A DNA stretch of 64,000 nucleotides from Chitinophagaceae bacterium (GTDB taxonomy: Bacteria > Bacteroidota > Bacteroidia > Chitinophagales > Chitinophagaceae). Shown here in pieces: positions 1-7,693 of the stretch. The first letter of the stretch is position 1. Every line of letters begins with the position of its first letter. The stretch is taken from contig CP065012.1 in assembly GCA_016699815.1 (NCBI GenBank), positions 310,001-374,000 on the forward strand. The letters run 5' to 3'. Both the position numbers and the translations under genes were made by a program. The notes below the pieces were generated by a model. The model saw nothing but the letters and a program-made list of their open reading frames with translations. It searched no databases and was not told the DNA's origin.

Positions 1-1376
1 TTTAATATAGCTGCATGTTCTTCTCGTATTTTGTCAATCTCCATTCCGGTAAGCCGTTGCAAACGCAGTTCCAGTACCGCTTTTGCCTGTATTTCGCTCA
101 TACCGAAATTGGTTACCAACCCATCTTTTGCAATATCGGGTGTAGCGCTTTCCCTTATTAATTTTATTACGGCATCCAGGTTATCCAGGGCAATAATGTA
201 GCCTTCAAGGATATGCGCCCTTTCTTCGGCTTTGCGTAAATCATATTTGGTGCGGCGCACAACCACTTCATGGCGGAAGTCAACAAACTCTGAAATTAGG
301 TCCCTAAGGTTTAAAATTTTGGGCCTTCCTTTTACCAGCGCCACATTGTTTATGCCAAAAGAAGTTTGAAGATCGGAGTGTTTGTAAAGTTGGTTTACCA
401 CTACCTGTGCCACAGCATCCCGGCGCAGTTCAATTACAATACGTGTACCTTCTTTGTTGTTACTTTCGTTATTAACATCAGATGCACCATCCAATATTTT
501 TTCAGTAATGAGTTCACCAATGCGTTGGGTAAGGGAATCCCGGTTTACCTGGTAGGGAACTTCTGTTATAATTATTTTCTCCCTTCCTTTGGAATCTGCT
601 TCAATACTGGTTTTGCCACGTACTACTACCCGGCCACGGCCGGTAAGAAAAGCAGCTTTTACGCCATCCATACCATAAATAATGCCACCGGTAGGGAAAT
701 CAGGCGCTTTTACATATTTCATTAATCCTTCAGCATCAATAGTTCGGTTGCCTATATAGGCAATGCAGCCGTCTACCACTTCCGAAAGGTTGTGCGGCAT
801 CATATTTGTTGCCATACCTACAGCAATTCCGCTACTGCCATTTACCAGCAATTGCGGTACCCTTGTTGGCATTACCGTAGGTTCCCGTAAAGAATCATCA
901 AAATTCAATTGAAAATCTACTGTTTCTTTATCTAAGTCTTCCATCATTGCTTCGGCAAACTTTTGCATACGCACCTCGGTGTACCTCATTGCCGCAGGCA
1001 TATCGCCATCCTGGCTGCCAAAATTTCCCTGGCCGTCAATCATTCTATACCGCATGGCCCATTCCTGCGCCATACGCACCATGGTATCGTAAATTGCTTT
1101 ATCGCCATGAGGATGGTATTTACCCATAACCTCACCTACTATACGTGCAGATTTTTTATAAGGCTTATTGCTGGCATTGCTTAACTCGTTCATGCCGAAA
1201 AGCACCCGGCGGTGCACTGGTTTTAAACCATCTCTTACATCCGGCAGAGCACGGCCCACTATTACGCTCATAGAATAGTCTATGTACGAGGTCTTCATTT
1301 GTTCTTCAATATTTACCGGGATGATTTTGCCCCTGTTGTCGGGCATTTCTTCTTTATTCAAATCTGTATTTTCCAT
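1..1376 (-). CDS. gyrA: DNA gyrase subunit A, N-terminal part (cut by window edge)
   Basis: Subunit A of type II topoisomerase, which cuts and rejoins DNA while GyrB hydrolyses ATP to introduce negative supercoils. About 458 codons of an expected 800-850 are present; the 3' part lies outside the window. The reverse strand reads an N-terminus [14 protein letters not shown], then the breakage-reunion domain with [20 protein letters not shown], the quinolone-determining region around [13 protein letters not shown], and [10 protein letters not shown], which holds the catalytic tyrosine. The start is the ATG at 1374-1376, preceded by a TATCTTTG box. Codon 93 is Lys where E. coli GyrA has Ser83; the following Asp (E. 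coli Asp87) is kept. ParC is the alternative, but the length of the head and the GyrA-type motifs favour GyrA. Confidence 0.95.
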   Translation of the reverse strand, partial: MENTDLNKEEMPDNRGKIIPVNIEEQMKTSYIDYSMSVIVGRALPDVRDGLKPVHRRVLFGMNELSNASNKPYKKSARIVGEVMGKYHPHGDKAIYDTMVRMAQEWAMRYRMIDGQGNFGSQDGDMPAAMRYTEVRMQKFAEAMMEDLDKETVDFQLNFDDSLREPTVMPTRVPQLLVNGSSGIAVGMATNMMPHNLSEVVDGCIAYIGNRTIDAEGLMKYVKAPDFPTGGIIYGMDGVKAAFLTGRGRVVVRGKTSIEADSKGREKIIITEVPYQVNRDSLTQRIGELITEKILDGASDVNNESNNKEGTRIVIELRRDAVAQVVVNQLYKHSDLQTSFGINNVALVKGRPKILNLRDLISEFVDFRHEVVVRRTKYDLRKAEERAHILEGYIIALDNLDAVIKLIRESATPDIAKDGLVTNFGMSEIQAKAVLELRLQRLTGMEIDKIREEHAAIL

Positions 1377-1392
1377 AAATTTTTTAAGTAGG

Positions 1393-1400
1393 CAAAGATA
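1393..1400 (-). promoter_or_regulatory. -7 box of gyrA (TATCTTTG)
   Basis: Exact match to the Bacteroidota TAnnTTTG -7 consensus on the minus strand, 16 nt before the gyrA ATG. No clear -33 TTTG was seen at the usual spacing. Confidence 0.6.
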
Positions 1401-1565
1401 CCGAAAAACATGCATTTCAGGACTTTTAAAGCAAGGCTTTTGGCCTTATTTCTTCACAATTATTCCGGCCTTTGTGGAGAAGTATTTTAGCTGTTTTTTA
1501 TGGCAATTTGAAAGATGCAAAAACTGTAATATCATAAATTTTGAGGCCAGTAAATTGCCAGCCTT

Positions 1566-1573
1566 TATTTTTG
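1566..1573 (+). promoter_or_regulatory. -7 box directly before saccharopine dehydrogenase gene (TATTTTTG)
   Basis: Exact TAnnTTTG match that ends 4 nt before the ATG at 1578. Transcription would start at or next to the A of the ATG, giving a leaderless or nearly leaderless mRNA. Confidence 0.55.
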
Positions 1574-1577
1574 CGTT

Positions 1578-2849
1578 ATGGATACTATTTTAATTTTTGG
1601 TGCAGGAAAATCTTCAACGGTTTTAATTGATTATTTAATAAGAGAAGCCGAACAACGGCAATGGAAAATTATTGTTGCCGATGCAGATTTACAAGTGGCA
1701 AAAGCAAAAATCCGTAACAGCCCATTTGCCGAAGCAATGCAACTGGATATTGTAAATGACGAACAAAGGAGCAAGCTAATTGAAAGCGCTGCTGTAGTTA
1801 TTTCCATGATGCCGCCAGGCATGCATTACCTGGTTGCCAAAGATTGTGTGCACTATAAAAAGCACCTCTTAACCGCTTCTTATTTAGATGATAAAATAAA
1901 AACGCTGCAGCATCAAATTGAAAGCAGCAATATTTTGTTTTTGTGTGAAATGGGTTTAGACCCCGGAATTGACCATATGAGCGCCATGCAAATAATTGAT
2001 GAAATTAAAGAAAATGGCGGAAAAATTACTTCTTTCAAAAGCCATTGCGGTGGATTGGTGGCACCCGAAAGCGATAACAACCCCTGGCATTACAAAATTA
2101 GCTGGAACCCACGTAATGTGGTTTTGGCTGGCAATTCAGGCGCAATATTTAAGCAAAACGGTCATAATATTTCTATTGCTTATAAAGATTTATTTGATAA
2201 AAATAATAGGGTAAACATCAATGGGATTGGGGCATTGGCTTATTATGCCAACAGGGATTCTTTAAGTTATATCCCAATATACCATTTGCAGGAAGCGGCA
2301 ACTTTTATGCGTACCACGCTTCGCTATGCAGGGTATTTTGATGGGTGGGATGCAATTGTGCAAGCAGGGCTTACCAGTGAAAAAGATAAAGTTGCCCATA
2401 ACATAACTTTTGCAGAATGGAGCAAATCTATATTGCCTTTTATTACCAAAGAGAATAAAGACCAATTATCTTTTTTAGGATTATTTGAAAATGATATAAT
2501 TCCCGGCCACATACAATCTTCGGCAGATACCCTGCAATATTTACTTGAAAAAAAATTGGCCATGCAACCGCAGGATAAAGATATGATCGTAATGCTGCAT
2601 GAATTTGAATATTTGGAAAACGGAAAAACTAAATACCTGCAAAGCTGCCTGCTGGTAAAAGGAGAAAATAATTTGCAAACAGCAATGGCAAAAACCGTAG
2701 GGCTGCCACTTGGTATTGCAGCTAAACTTATCCTCACCGGAAAATTAAAACTTACTGGCCTGCACATTCCTACGCTAAAAGAAATTTACAATCCCGTATT
2801 ACAACAGCTTGAAATCGAAGGTATAAAATTTATTGAAAGTACTATGTAA
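1578..2849 (+). CDS. Saccharopine dehydrogenase-family protein
   Basis: 423 residues. The N-terminus MDTILIFGAGKSSTVLIDYL is a Rossmann NAD(P)-binding start with GAGKSS as the nucleotide loop; a conserved family block follows near residues 125-160 (CEMGLDPGIDHMSA, then FKSHCGGLVAPES with NPW shortly after). These fit saccharopine reductase/dehydrogenase (LYS9 type, or the C-terminal half of plant/animal LKR-SDH), which interconverts saccharopine with glutamate and 2-aminoadipate semialdehyde. No LKR-like partner lies beside it, so lysine breakdown is an inference and another imine-reducing role is possible. The gene stands alone between divergent gyrA and the convergent sirtuin operon. Confidence 0.85.
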   Translation: MDTILIFGAGKSSTVLIDYLIREAEQRQWKIIVADADLQVAKAKIRNSPFAEAMQLDIVNDEQRSKLIESAAVVISMMPPGMHYLVAKDCVHYKKHLLTASYLDDKIKTLQHQIESSNILFLCEMGLDPGIDHMSAMQIIDEIKENGGKITSFKSHCGGLVAPESDNNPWHYKISWNPRNVVLAGNSGAIFKQNGHNISIAYKDLFDKNNRVNINGIGALAYYANRDSLSYIPIYHLQEAATFMRTTLRYAGYFDGWDAIVQAGLTSEKDKVAHNITFAEWSKSILPFITKENKDQLSFLGLFENDIIPGHIQSSADTLQYLLEKKLAMQPQDKDMIVMLHEFEYLENGKTKYLQSCLLVKGENNLQTAMAKTVGLPLGIAAKLILTGKLKLTGLHIPTLKEIYNPVLQQLEIEGIKFIESTM

Positions 2850-2875
2850 AGAATATTTATGTATTAGGTATAAAA

Positions 2876-2937
2876 AGTACGTTTGTACTGAACCAAAAAA
2901 GGAGGTAGTGATGAGTACAAATGTCACACGATTCTGA
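2876..2937 (+). other. Hairpin region with Shine-Dalgarno-like site and 8-codon mini-ORF
   Basis: In the convergent gap after the saccharopine gene. TTTGTACT (2882-2889) and AGTACAAA (2914-2921) are exact inverted repeats; the loop holds AAAGGAGG followed by ATG (2911) and an eight-codon reading frame MSTNVTRF ending in TGA (2935-2937). A competing short hairpin AGTAC-GTTT-GTACT occupies 2876-2889. Whether it is translated or functional is unknown. Confidence 0.3.
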
Positions 2938-3001
2938 TGCTTTACATTTTAGAGAATAGCAACCAATCTATTATGTTTGGCAACTCTATAGTTAACATTA
3001 C

Positions 3002-3679
3002 TTAAAGCAATATCGTAAGTAACTCCTCCACTCCTTCTGTAGCCGGCTTTTCAATAGCATGTAAATTATGATAACCACTTACTGATGGTAATTTTTTATC
3101 AATAATATATTTTGGCAGATAAGGTGCAGCATATTGTAATAACGATGCGGCAGGATACACCTGCAACGATGTGCCAATAATCACCAGTATATCACAATCG
3201 TTTACAATTTCAATAGCTTTTTCCATCATTGGTACGGCTTCGCCAAACCATACAATATGCGGCCTGAGTTGGGAGCCATCTTCAGCAAGGTCGCCAACTT
3301 TAATTTCATTTTTTATTTCAAAATGCAATGAAGGATTGGCTACACTATGCATTTTAAAAATTTCGCCATGCAGGTGCATTACAGTAGTTGAACCTGCCCT
3401 TTCATGAAGATCATCTATATTTTGGGTGATGATGGTTACCTGGTATTTTTCCTCAAGCTTTACCAGGCCGGTGTGTGCATAGTTGGGCTTTGCAGCAGCA
3501 ACATCTCTCCGGCGCATGTTGTAAAATTCCAATACCTGTTGGGGATTTTTTTTAAAAGCCTGTGGCGTTGCCACATCTTCAAAGTTATGGCCCATCCAAA
3601 GCCCATTGCTGTCTCTAAAAGTTTTCAGGCCGCTTTCGGCACTTATGCCAGCCCCGGAAAGTACAGTAATGTGTTTCAT
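3002..3679 (-). CDS. Sirtuin family NAD-dependent protein deacylase (class III type)
   Basis: 225 residues. It would remove acyl groups from lysine using NAD+. GAGIS (residues 9-13), FRDSNGLW, QNIDDLHERAG and the catalytic His of LHGE (His104) are all visible. YNMR at 53-56 matches the Tyr-x-x-Arg pair of SIRT5/CobB that binds succinyl or malonyl lysine, so desuccinylase/demalonylase activity is likely. The segment after LHGE (FKMHSVANPSLHFEI) has no Cys, so the usual four-Cys zinc site is absent. The gene lies 16 nt downstream of the L,D-transpeptidase gene on the same strand and probably shares its promoter. Confidence 0.9.
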   Translation of the reverse strand: MKHITVLSGAGISAESGLKTFRDSNGLWMGHNFEDVATPQAFKKNPQQVLEFYNMRRRDVAAAKPNYAHTGLVKLEEKYQVTIITQNIDDLHERAGSTTVMHLHGEIFKMHSVANPSLHFEIKNEIKVGDLAEDGSQLRPHIVWFGEAVPMMEKAIEIVNDCDILVIIGTSLQVYPAASLLQYAAPYLPKYIIDKKLPSVSGYHNLHAIEKPATEGVEELLTILL

Positions 3680-3695
3680 AGGACTTTTATGCAGC

Positions 3696-5306
3696 TTATT
3701 TTTTGATGAGCCTTTTTAATATTTCTTCATCACGGTTATAAATATCTTTTCTAAAATTAAGCTCACCAGTTTCGGAATTTACAAAAGCAGTAAGGTAGCC
3801 AATGTACACCGGCTCGGGTTGCTTAAGCTTTACCTGCACTTCTTTGGTTAAATGCATCAGGCTGTCAATCACTTTTTCCGTGTAACTTAGTTCATTCCTT
3901 AATAAATACATGGCCAGTTTTTTGGGCTCCTTTAGCCTGATACATCCATGGCTAAAAGCCCTGTTGGTATAATTAAATTTATCTTTTGCCGGTGTATCAT
4001 GAAAATAAATATTATAGCTGTTGGGAAATAAAAATTTTACCAACCCCAATGAATTATTAGGGCCAGGCAACTGGCGCACCCTGCCGTTGCCAACAATTTC
4101 CATGTTGTTTCTTTTAAGGTATGTTTCCGAAAGCCTTCCTTCCATCTCGTTTTTATAAATACTGTAAGGCACATTCCAATATGGACTAAAGGCGATAGTT
4201 CGAAGCGTATCGTTAAAAATTACAGTTTTGGTAGCATCCTGCCCCACCACCACGTCAATACTAAAGTTTAATTTCCCATCTTCGTAAACAAATAATTTGT
4301 AATCGGGAATATTAACCACAATATAGTTTTCACCCAGCGAAATGGGTATCCAGCGGCAGCGTTCCATATTCACAATTATCTGTTCAATTCTTTTAGAAAC
4401 GGGCACATTCATTTCATGCACTACATACCTATCAATATAATTTGCAGGTTTCAAGCCAACCCGTAACCTAAATTCTTTTACTGCATTGGCCAGTGTACTA
4501 TCATAAATATAAGAAGTATCAGCGCTTTTAAAATCGCCAGACATAGCCAGCCTTTTTTTAATTGCAACAATTTTCACTGATGAATCACCCGGCGATAATT
4601 TTTTAATAGCTGTATCAACCTTAGGCCAGCCGCCAGATGAATCTATAGCTTTATACTTCTTTAAATAATCTTTTAAATACCCATATTGCGGATAAATAGG
4701 CTCTTTTGAAAAAATACCTGAATCGGCCCCGGAAAGTATGCTATTTAAATATTCCGGGTAAGATATTTTTTTTGGGGTAATGTTCCAGCCTAGTTCTTTC
4801 AACTGTTTTGCCGATAAAGCGCCATAAATTTGGCGGGTGTACATAAAATATTGTGCCGTGAGCATCATCTCATTCAAAATATAAATACTGTCTTTTCTGT
4901 CTTTTCCGGGCAATGAAGAAGCGTCATCGTAAATATGGTTAAACTCTGTCCGGTAGTAGAGGCTGTCATCCAGGCCGTCATCGGTGAGGTTATTGATGCG
5001 GTTGTGGAGGTTTTGTGCGGCTTGGGTAAACCCGGATGTATCCGACCATGCAAAAGAGTAATTACGATTGCGGTAAAAATCATACCAATCAGCTTTGATA
5101 TTTTCCAACAGGGGAAATGCTGAAAAAAACTGATTAGCCCTTGAGCTGTCGAACTTCAATATCGAAGCAGGTTCTATCTGTTGTGGGATATTGGGATCAA
5201 CATCTCCTGCAATAGCAGGTAATTTACGTTTTTCTTTTTGCGTACAATGAGAAAAAATGCCGGCAAAAACAAAAAGGCAAACCAGGGTTTGAAATTTTAA
5301 TTTCAT
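3696..5306 (-). CDS. L,D-transpeptidase (YkuD/YcbB-like) with peptidoglycan-binding domain
   Basis: 536 residues. It would form 3-3 cross-links in peptidoglycan or attach proteins to it, acting in the periplasm. The N-terminus is a hydrophobic export signal (residues 5-18) ending near Cys21; the lipobox is not canonical, so a lipoprotein is possible but unproven. A scaffold domain covers roughly residues 50-220, a PG_binding_1-like helix bundle about 230-300, and the YkuD domain about 320-500 with the nucleophile in HGCIRL near residue 450. The overall order matches E. coli LdtD (YcbB). The promoter box TATTTTTG is 5 nt before the ATG. The sirtuin gene follows after 16 nt. Confidence 0.9.
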   Translation of the reverse strand: MKLKFQTLVCLFVFAGIFSHCTQKEKRKLPAIAGDVDPNIPQQIEPASILKFDSSRANQFFSAFPLLENIKADWYDFYRNRNYSFAWSDTSGFTQAAQNLHNRINNLTDDGLDDSLYYRTEFNHIYDDASSLPGKDRKDSIYILNEMMLTAQYFMYTRQIYGALSAKQLKELGWNITPKKISYPEYLNSILSGADSGIFSKEPIYPQYGYLKDYLKKYKAIDSSGGWPKVDTAIKKLSPGDSSVKIVAIKKRLAMSGDFKSADTSYIYDSTLANAVKEFRLRVGLKPANYIDRYVVHEMNVPVSKRIEQIIVNMERCRWIPISLGENYIVVNIPDYKLFVYEDGKLNFSIDVVVGQDATKTVIFNDTLRTIAFSPYWNVPYSIYKNEMEGRLSETYLKRNNMEIVGNGRVRQLPGPNNSLGLVKFLFPNSYNIYFHDTPAKDKFNYTNRAFSHGCIRLKEPKKLAMYLLRNELSYTEKVIDSLMHLTKEVQVKLKQPEPVYIGYLTAFVNSETGELNFRKDIYNRDEEILKRLIKK

Positions 5307-5311
5307 ATTTG

Positions 5312-5319
5312 CAAAAATA
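5312..5319 (-). promoter_or_regulatory. -7 box of L,D-transpeptidase operon (TATTTTTG)
   Basis: Exact TAnnTTTG on the minus strand with 5 nt between box and ATG (5304-5306). This predicts a leaderless message. It lies in the 53-bp gap shared with the divergent helicase gene. Confidence 0.55.
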
Positions 5320-5359
5320 AGCCCAAAAATTTATAAAGAATATTAAGTAAACCCGGCAG

Positions 5360-7189
5360 ATGCATCCACAGATAGAACTTTTGCTCCGTTGTATCAGGCT
5401 TGAAGAAGCCGAAGAAAAACAACGTTTCGGCCTTACCGATAAACATTCCTTAAAACAATTAAAGGCAGAAGGTGCAGCGTTGCACCCTATCATTATAACC
5501 GGGAAAAGTTTTGGATATTTAGATTACCCTGAGCTAAGGTTTAAAATTAATTTTCCATCGGAACTTAATTTTTTTAAAGATGGAGTTGCTATTGAATGTT
5601 TTAAAAACGGGGAAGAAAATGTAAAAGGTATGCTGATGGGCTTTGATGGTAAAGCTGGCGAATTCAGGCTGTTTGCACCCGATTTTCCGGAATGGATTGA
5701 AGATAATGGTGTAGGAATAAAACTGGTTCCCGATAGCAGAACAACAGAGATCATGAAAAAATCTCTCCGGGAACTAGAAAACAACAAAACGCTTTTTGCA
5801 TTATTTGAGCAGTTGCATACTGTTGATAAAGTTGCGGAAAATACAGAAACAAAGGATATAACCCAACTTACTTTTAGAAATGTACATTTAAATGCCAGCC
5901 AGCAAAAAGCAGTGGCAGCAGTGGTTCAAAATGAATCTATCACAATAATACATGGCCCTCCGGGTACGGGCAAAACCACCACTTTAATAGAAGCAATTGT
6001 GCAGTTGATAAAAAAAGGCGAAAAAGTACTGGTTGCTGCACCAAGCAACACAGCGGTGGATAATATTGCCAAAGGTTTGCTGAAACAAAATATTTCTTTA
6101 TTAAGAGTAGGCAATAGTGGCAAAGCAGATGAAGCTTTATTTGCCCATACACCCGAAGGCAAACTGAGCAGCAGCAAGCACCAGAAAGAAGTAAAAAAAT
6201 TAAAAATAAGGGCGGAGGAGTTTAGAAAAATGGCGCTAAAATATAAACGGAGTTTTGGCAAAGCAGAAAGGGAACAACGTAGTTTATTATTTAAAGAAGT
6301 TAAGGATATACGCAGGCAGGTAAAAGATTTACAAAAATACCAGGAGGAAAAACTTTTTGAAGAAGCTTCAGTAATTGCCGGCACGCCCATTGGGTTGTAC
6401 GATTCTGGTTTGCATAAATTGCATTTTCAAAGCTTGGTGATGGATGAAGCCGGGCAATGCATTGAGCCGCTTGCCTGGGTAATTTTTCCATTGGCTGATA
6501 AACTGGTTTTAGCTGGAGATCACTGGCAACTGCCACCAACGGTTTTAAGCAATGAAGCGGCTAAACTTGGTTTTAATAAATCTATTTTAGAAACAGCAAT
6601 TGAAAAATGCAGCAATATTAACCTTTTGAATATCCAGTACAGGATGCGAAAAGCAATTGCAGGTTTTAGCAGCCAGTTTTTTTACAATAATTTATTGTTA
6701 ACTGCCGAACAGCTTTTTAATACCGGCATACACCTTTGTTTTATTGACATGGCCGGCTCCGGCAGTGATGAAGAAAGTGGCGCAGACGGCTCAAGTTTAC
6801 AAAATAAAGGTGAACTGGAACTGGCTTTAAAATTGCTGGAAACAGAAACCCTGGATATTGTACAGACAGCATTTATTTCTCCTTATGCCGGTCAGGTGGC
6901 GGCGGCAAAAGAAAAATTTCCAAGTAAACTCCGCATAAGCACCATTGACAGCTTCCAGGGGCAGGAAAAAGAAAATATTATTTTATCGCTGGTACGCAGT
7001 AATGAAGATGCCGTAATTGGTTTTTTAAAAGATTACCGCCGAATGAATGTGGCCATTACCCGGGCAAAGGAGCAATTATTTGTAATTGGCGATAGTGCAA
7101 CTATTGGTAAAGATAAATTTTACCGGGCCTTTTTAGAATATGTTGAAAAAAACGGCAGCTATAGAACAGTTTGGGAGTTTGAGTTATAG
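5360..7189 (+). CDS. Superfamily 1 DNA/RNA helicase (UPF1/IGHMBP2-like)
   Basis: 609 residues. ATP-driven helicase of the Upf1-like group (AAA_11 plus AAA_12). Visible in order: an N-terminal accessory domain (1-170), Q-motif-like LNASQQKAV, Walker A GPPGTGKTT near residue 200, SNTAVDNIA (motif Ia), DEAGQ (motif II) near 370, GDHWQLPPT (motif III), QYRM (motif IV), STIDSFQGQEK (motif V) and NVAITRAKEQL (motif VI). All catalytic motifs are intact. The Bacteroidota members are not well characterised; nucleic-acid housekeeping is likely. It is divergent from the L,D-transpeptidase operon and no coupled neighbour indicates a narrower role. Confidence 0.9.
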   Translation: MHPQIELLLRCIRLEEAEEKQRFGLTDKHSLKQLKAEGAALHPIIITGKSFGYLDYPELRFKINFPSELNFFKDGVAIECFKNGEENVKGMLMGFDGKAGEFRLFAPDFPEWIEDNGVGIKLVPDSRTTEIMKKSLRELENNKTLFALFEQLHTVDKVAENTETKDITQLTFRNVHLNASQQKAVAAVVQNESITIIHGPPGTGKTTTLIEAIVQLIKKGEKVLVAAPSNTAVDNIAKGLLKQNISLLRVGNSGKADEALFAHTPEGKLSSSKHQKEVKKLKIRAEEFRKMALKYKRSFGKAEREQRSLLFKEVKDIRRQVKDLQKYQEEKLFEEASVIAGTPIGLYDSGLHKLHFQSLVMDEAGQCIEPLAWVIFPLADKLVLAGDHWQLPPTVLSNEAAKLGFNKSILETAIEKCSNINLLNIQYRMRKAIAGFSSQFFYNNLLLTAEQLFNTGIHLCFIDMAGSGSDEESGADGSSLQNKGELELALKLLETETLDIVQTAFISPYAGQVAAAKEKFPSKLRISTIDSFQGQEKENIILSLVRSNEDAVIGFLKDYRRMNVAITRAKEQLFVIGDSATIGKDKFYRAFLEYVEKNGSYRTVWEFEL

Positions 7190-7693
7190 ATGATAAAAAA
7201 GGTTTCACTGGTTCATCAATTTTTAATGTCTCTAAACCCTTTAAATTTTCTCTTGCCGGTTGCAGCACTTGCATATTTGTTTACAATAATCCTTTCTGCA
7301 GCCATAGTATCCAGCAAGGCATAGGCTGGGTTATATTCAATAAAAGATTTTTTTTCTTTCTTTCCATTATAATTTTTACAGAAAAAAAACAGCTATATTC
7401 AGCTATTAATAAACCGAAAACACCAGGTAATCCAAAAACCAGTTCCTAATTTTTTGAAAGTATTTTATTTTCATTTATTTGAGTTTGGATGGATAGGAGG
7501 ATAATTTCAATTGCAAAGCTATTTTGCCCTCTTACTTTAAACAATACCTCATCAGGGTATTTTTTAAAAAACAATGATTTTAAGCATAGAAATTTGAATG
7601 TACATAAATAATTGGGCTAACTCTTCAATTTTCAATGGTTTTTCCTCCATTTGCCCTATTTTTGCCGACCTTAATTTTAACTATATCTAAAAA
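7190..7693. other. 504-bp intergenic region with possible gene remnant
   Basis: No complete gene is supported. On the minus strand a 58-codon open frame runs from about 7392 down to a TGA at 7216-7218. Its translation looks protein-like (for example SFIEYNPAYALLDTMAAERI) but it lacks an upstream start and is closed on its upstream side by a TAG, so it could be the tail of a decayed gene. The rest is AT-rich and ends with the hppA promoter. Confidence 0.3.
7657..7664 (+). promoter_or_regulatory. -7 box of hppA (TATTTTTG)
   Basis: Exact TAnnTTTG match 29 nt before the hppA ATG. Confidence 0.5.

Noticed and set aside
366..1184. Plus-strand open frames over gyrA
   Set aside because: They lie entirely inside gyrA on the opposite strand and their translations look like shadows (Cys/Tyr/His-rich, no domains).
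5926..6390. Minus-strand frame over the helicase Walker region
   Set aside because: Antisense shadow of the helicase ATPase domain.
7489..7611. 40-codon frame upstream of hppA (ATG at 7489)
   Set aside because: Short, no RBS, no promoter and no recognisable features.
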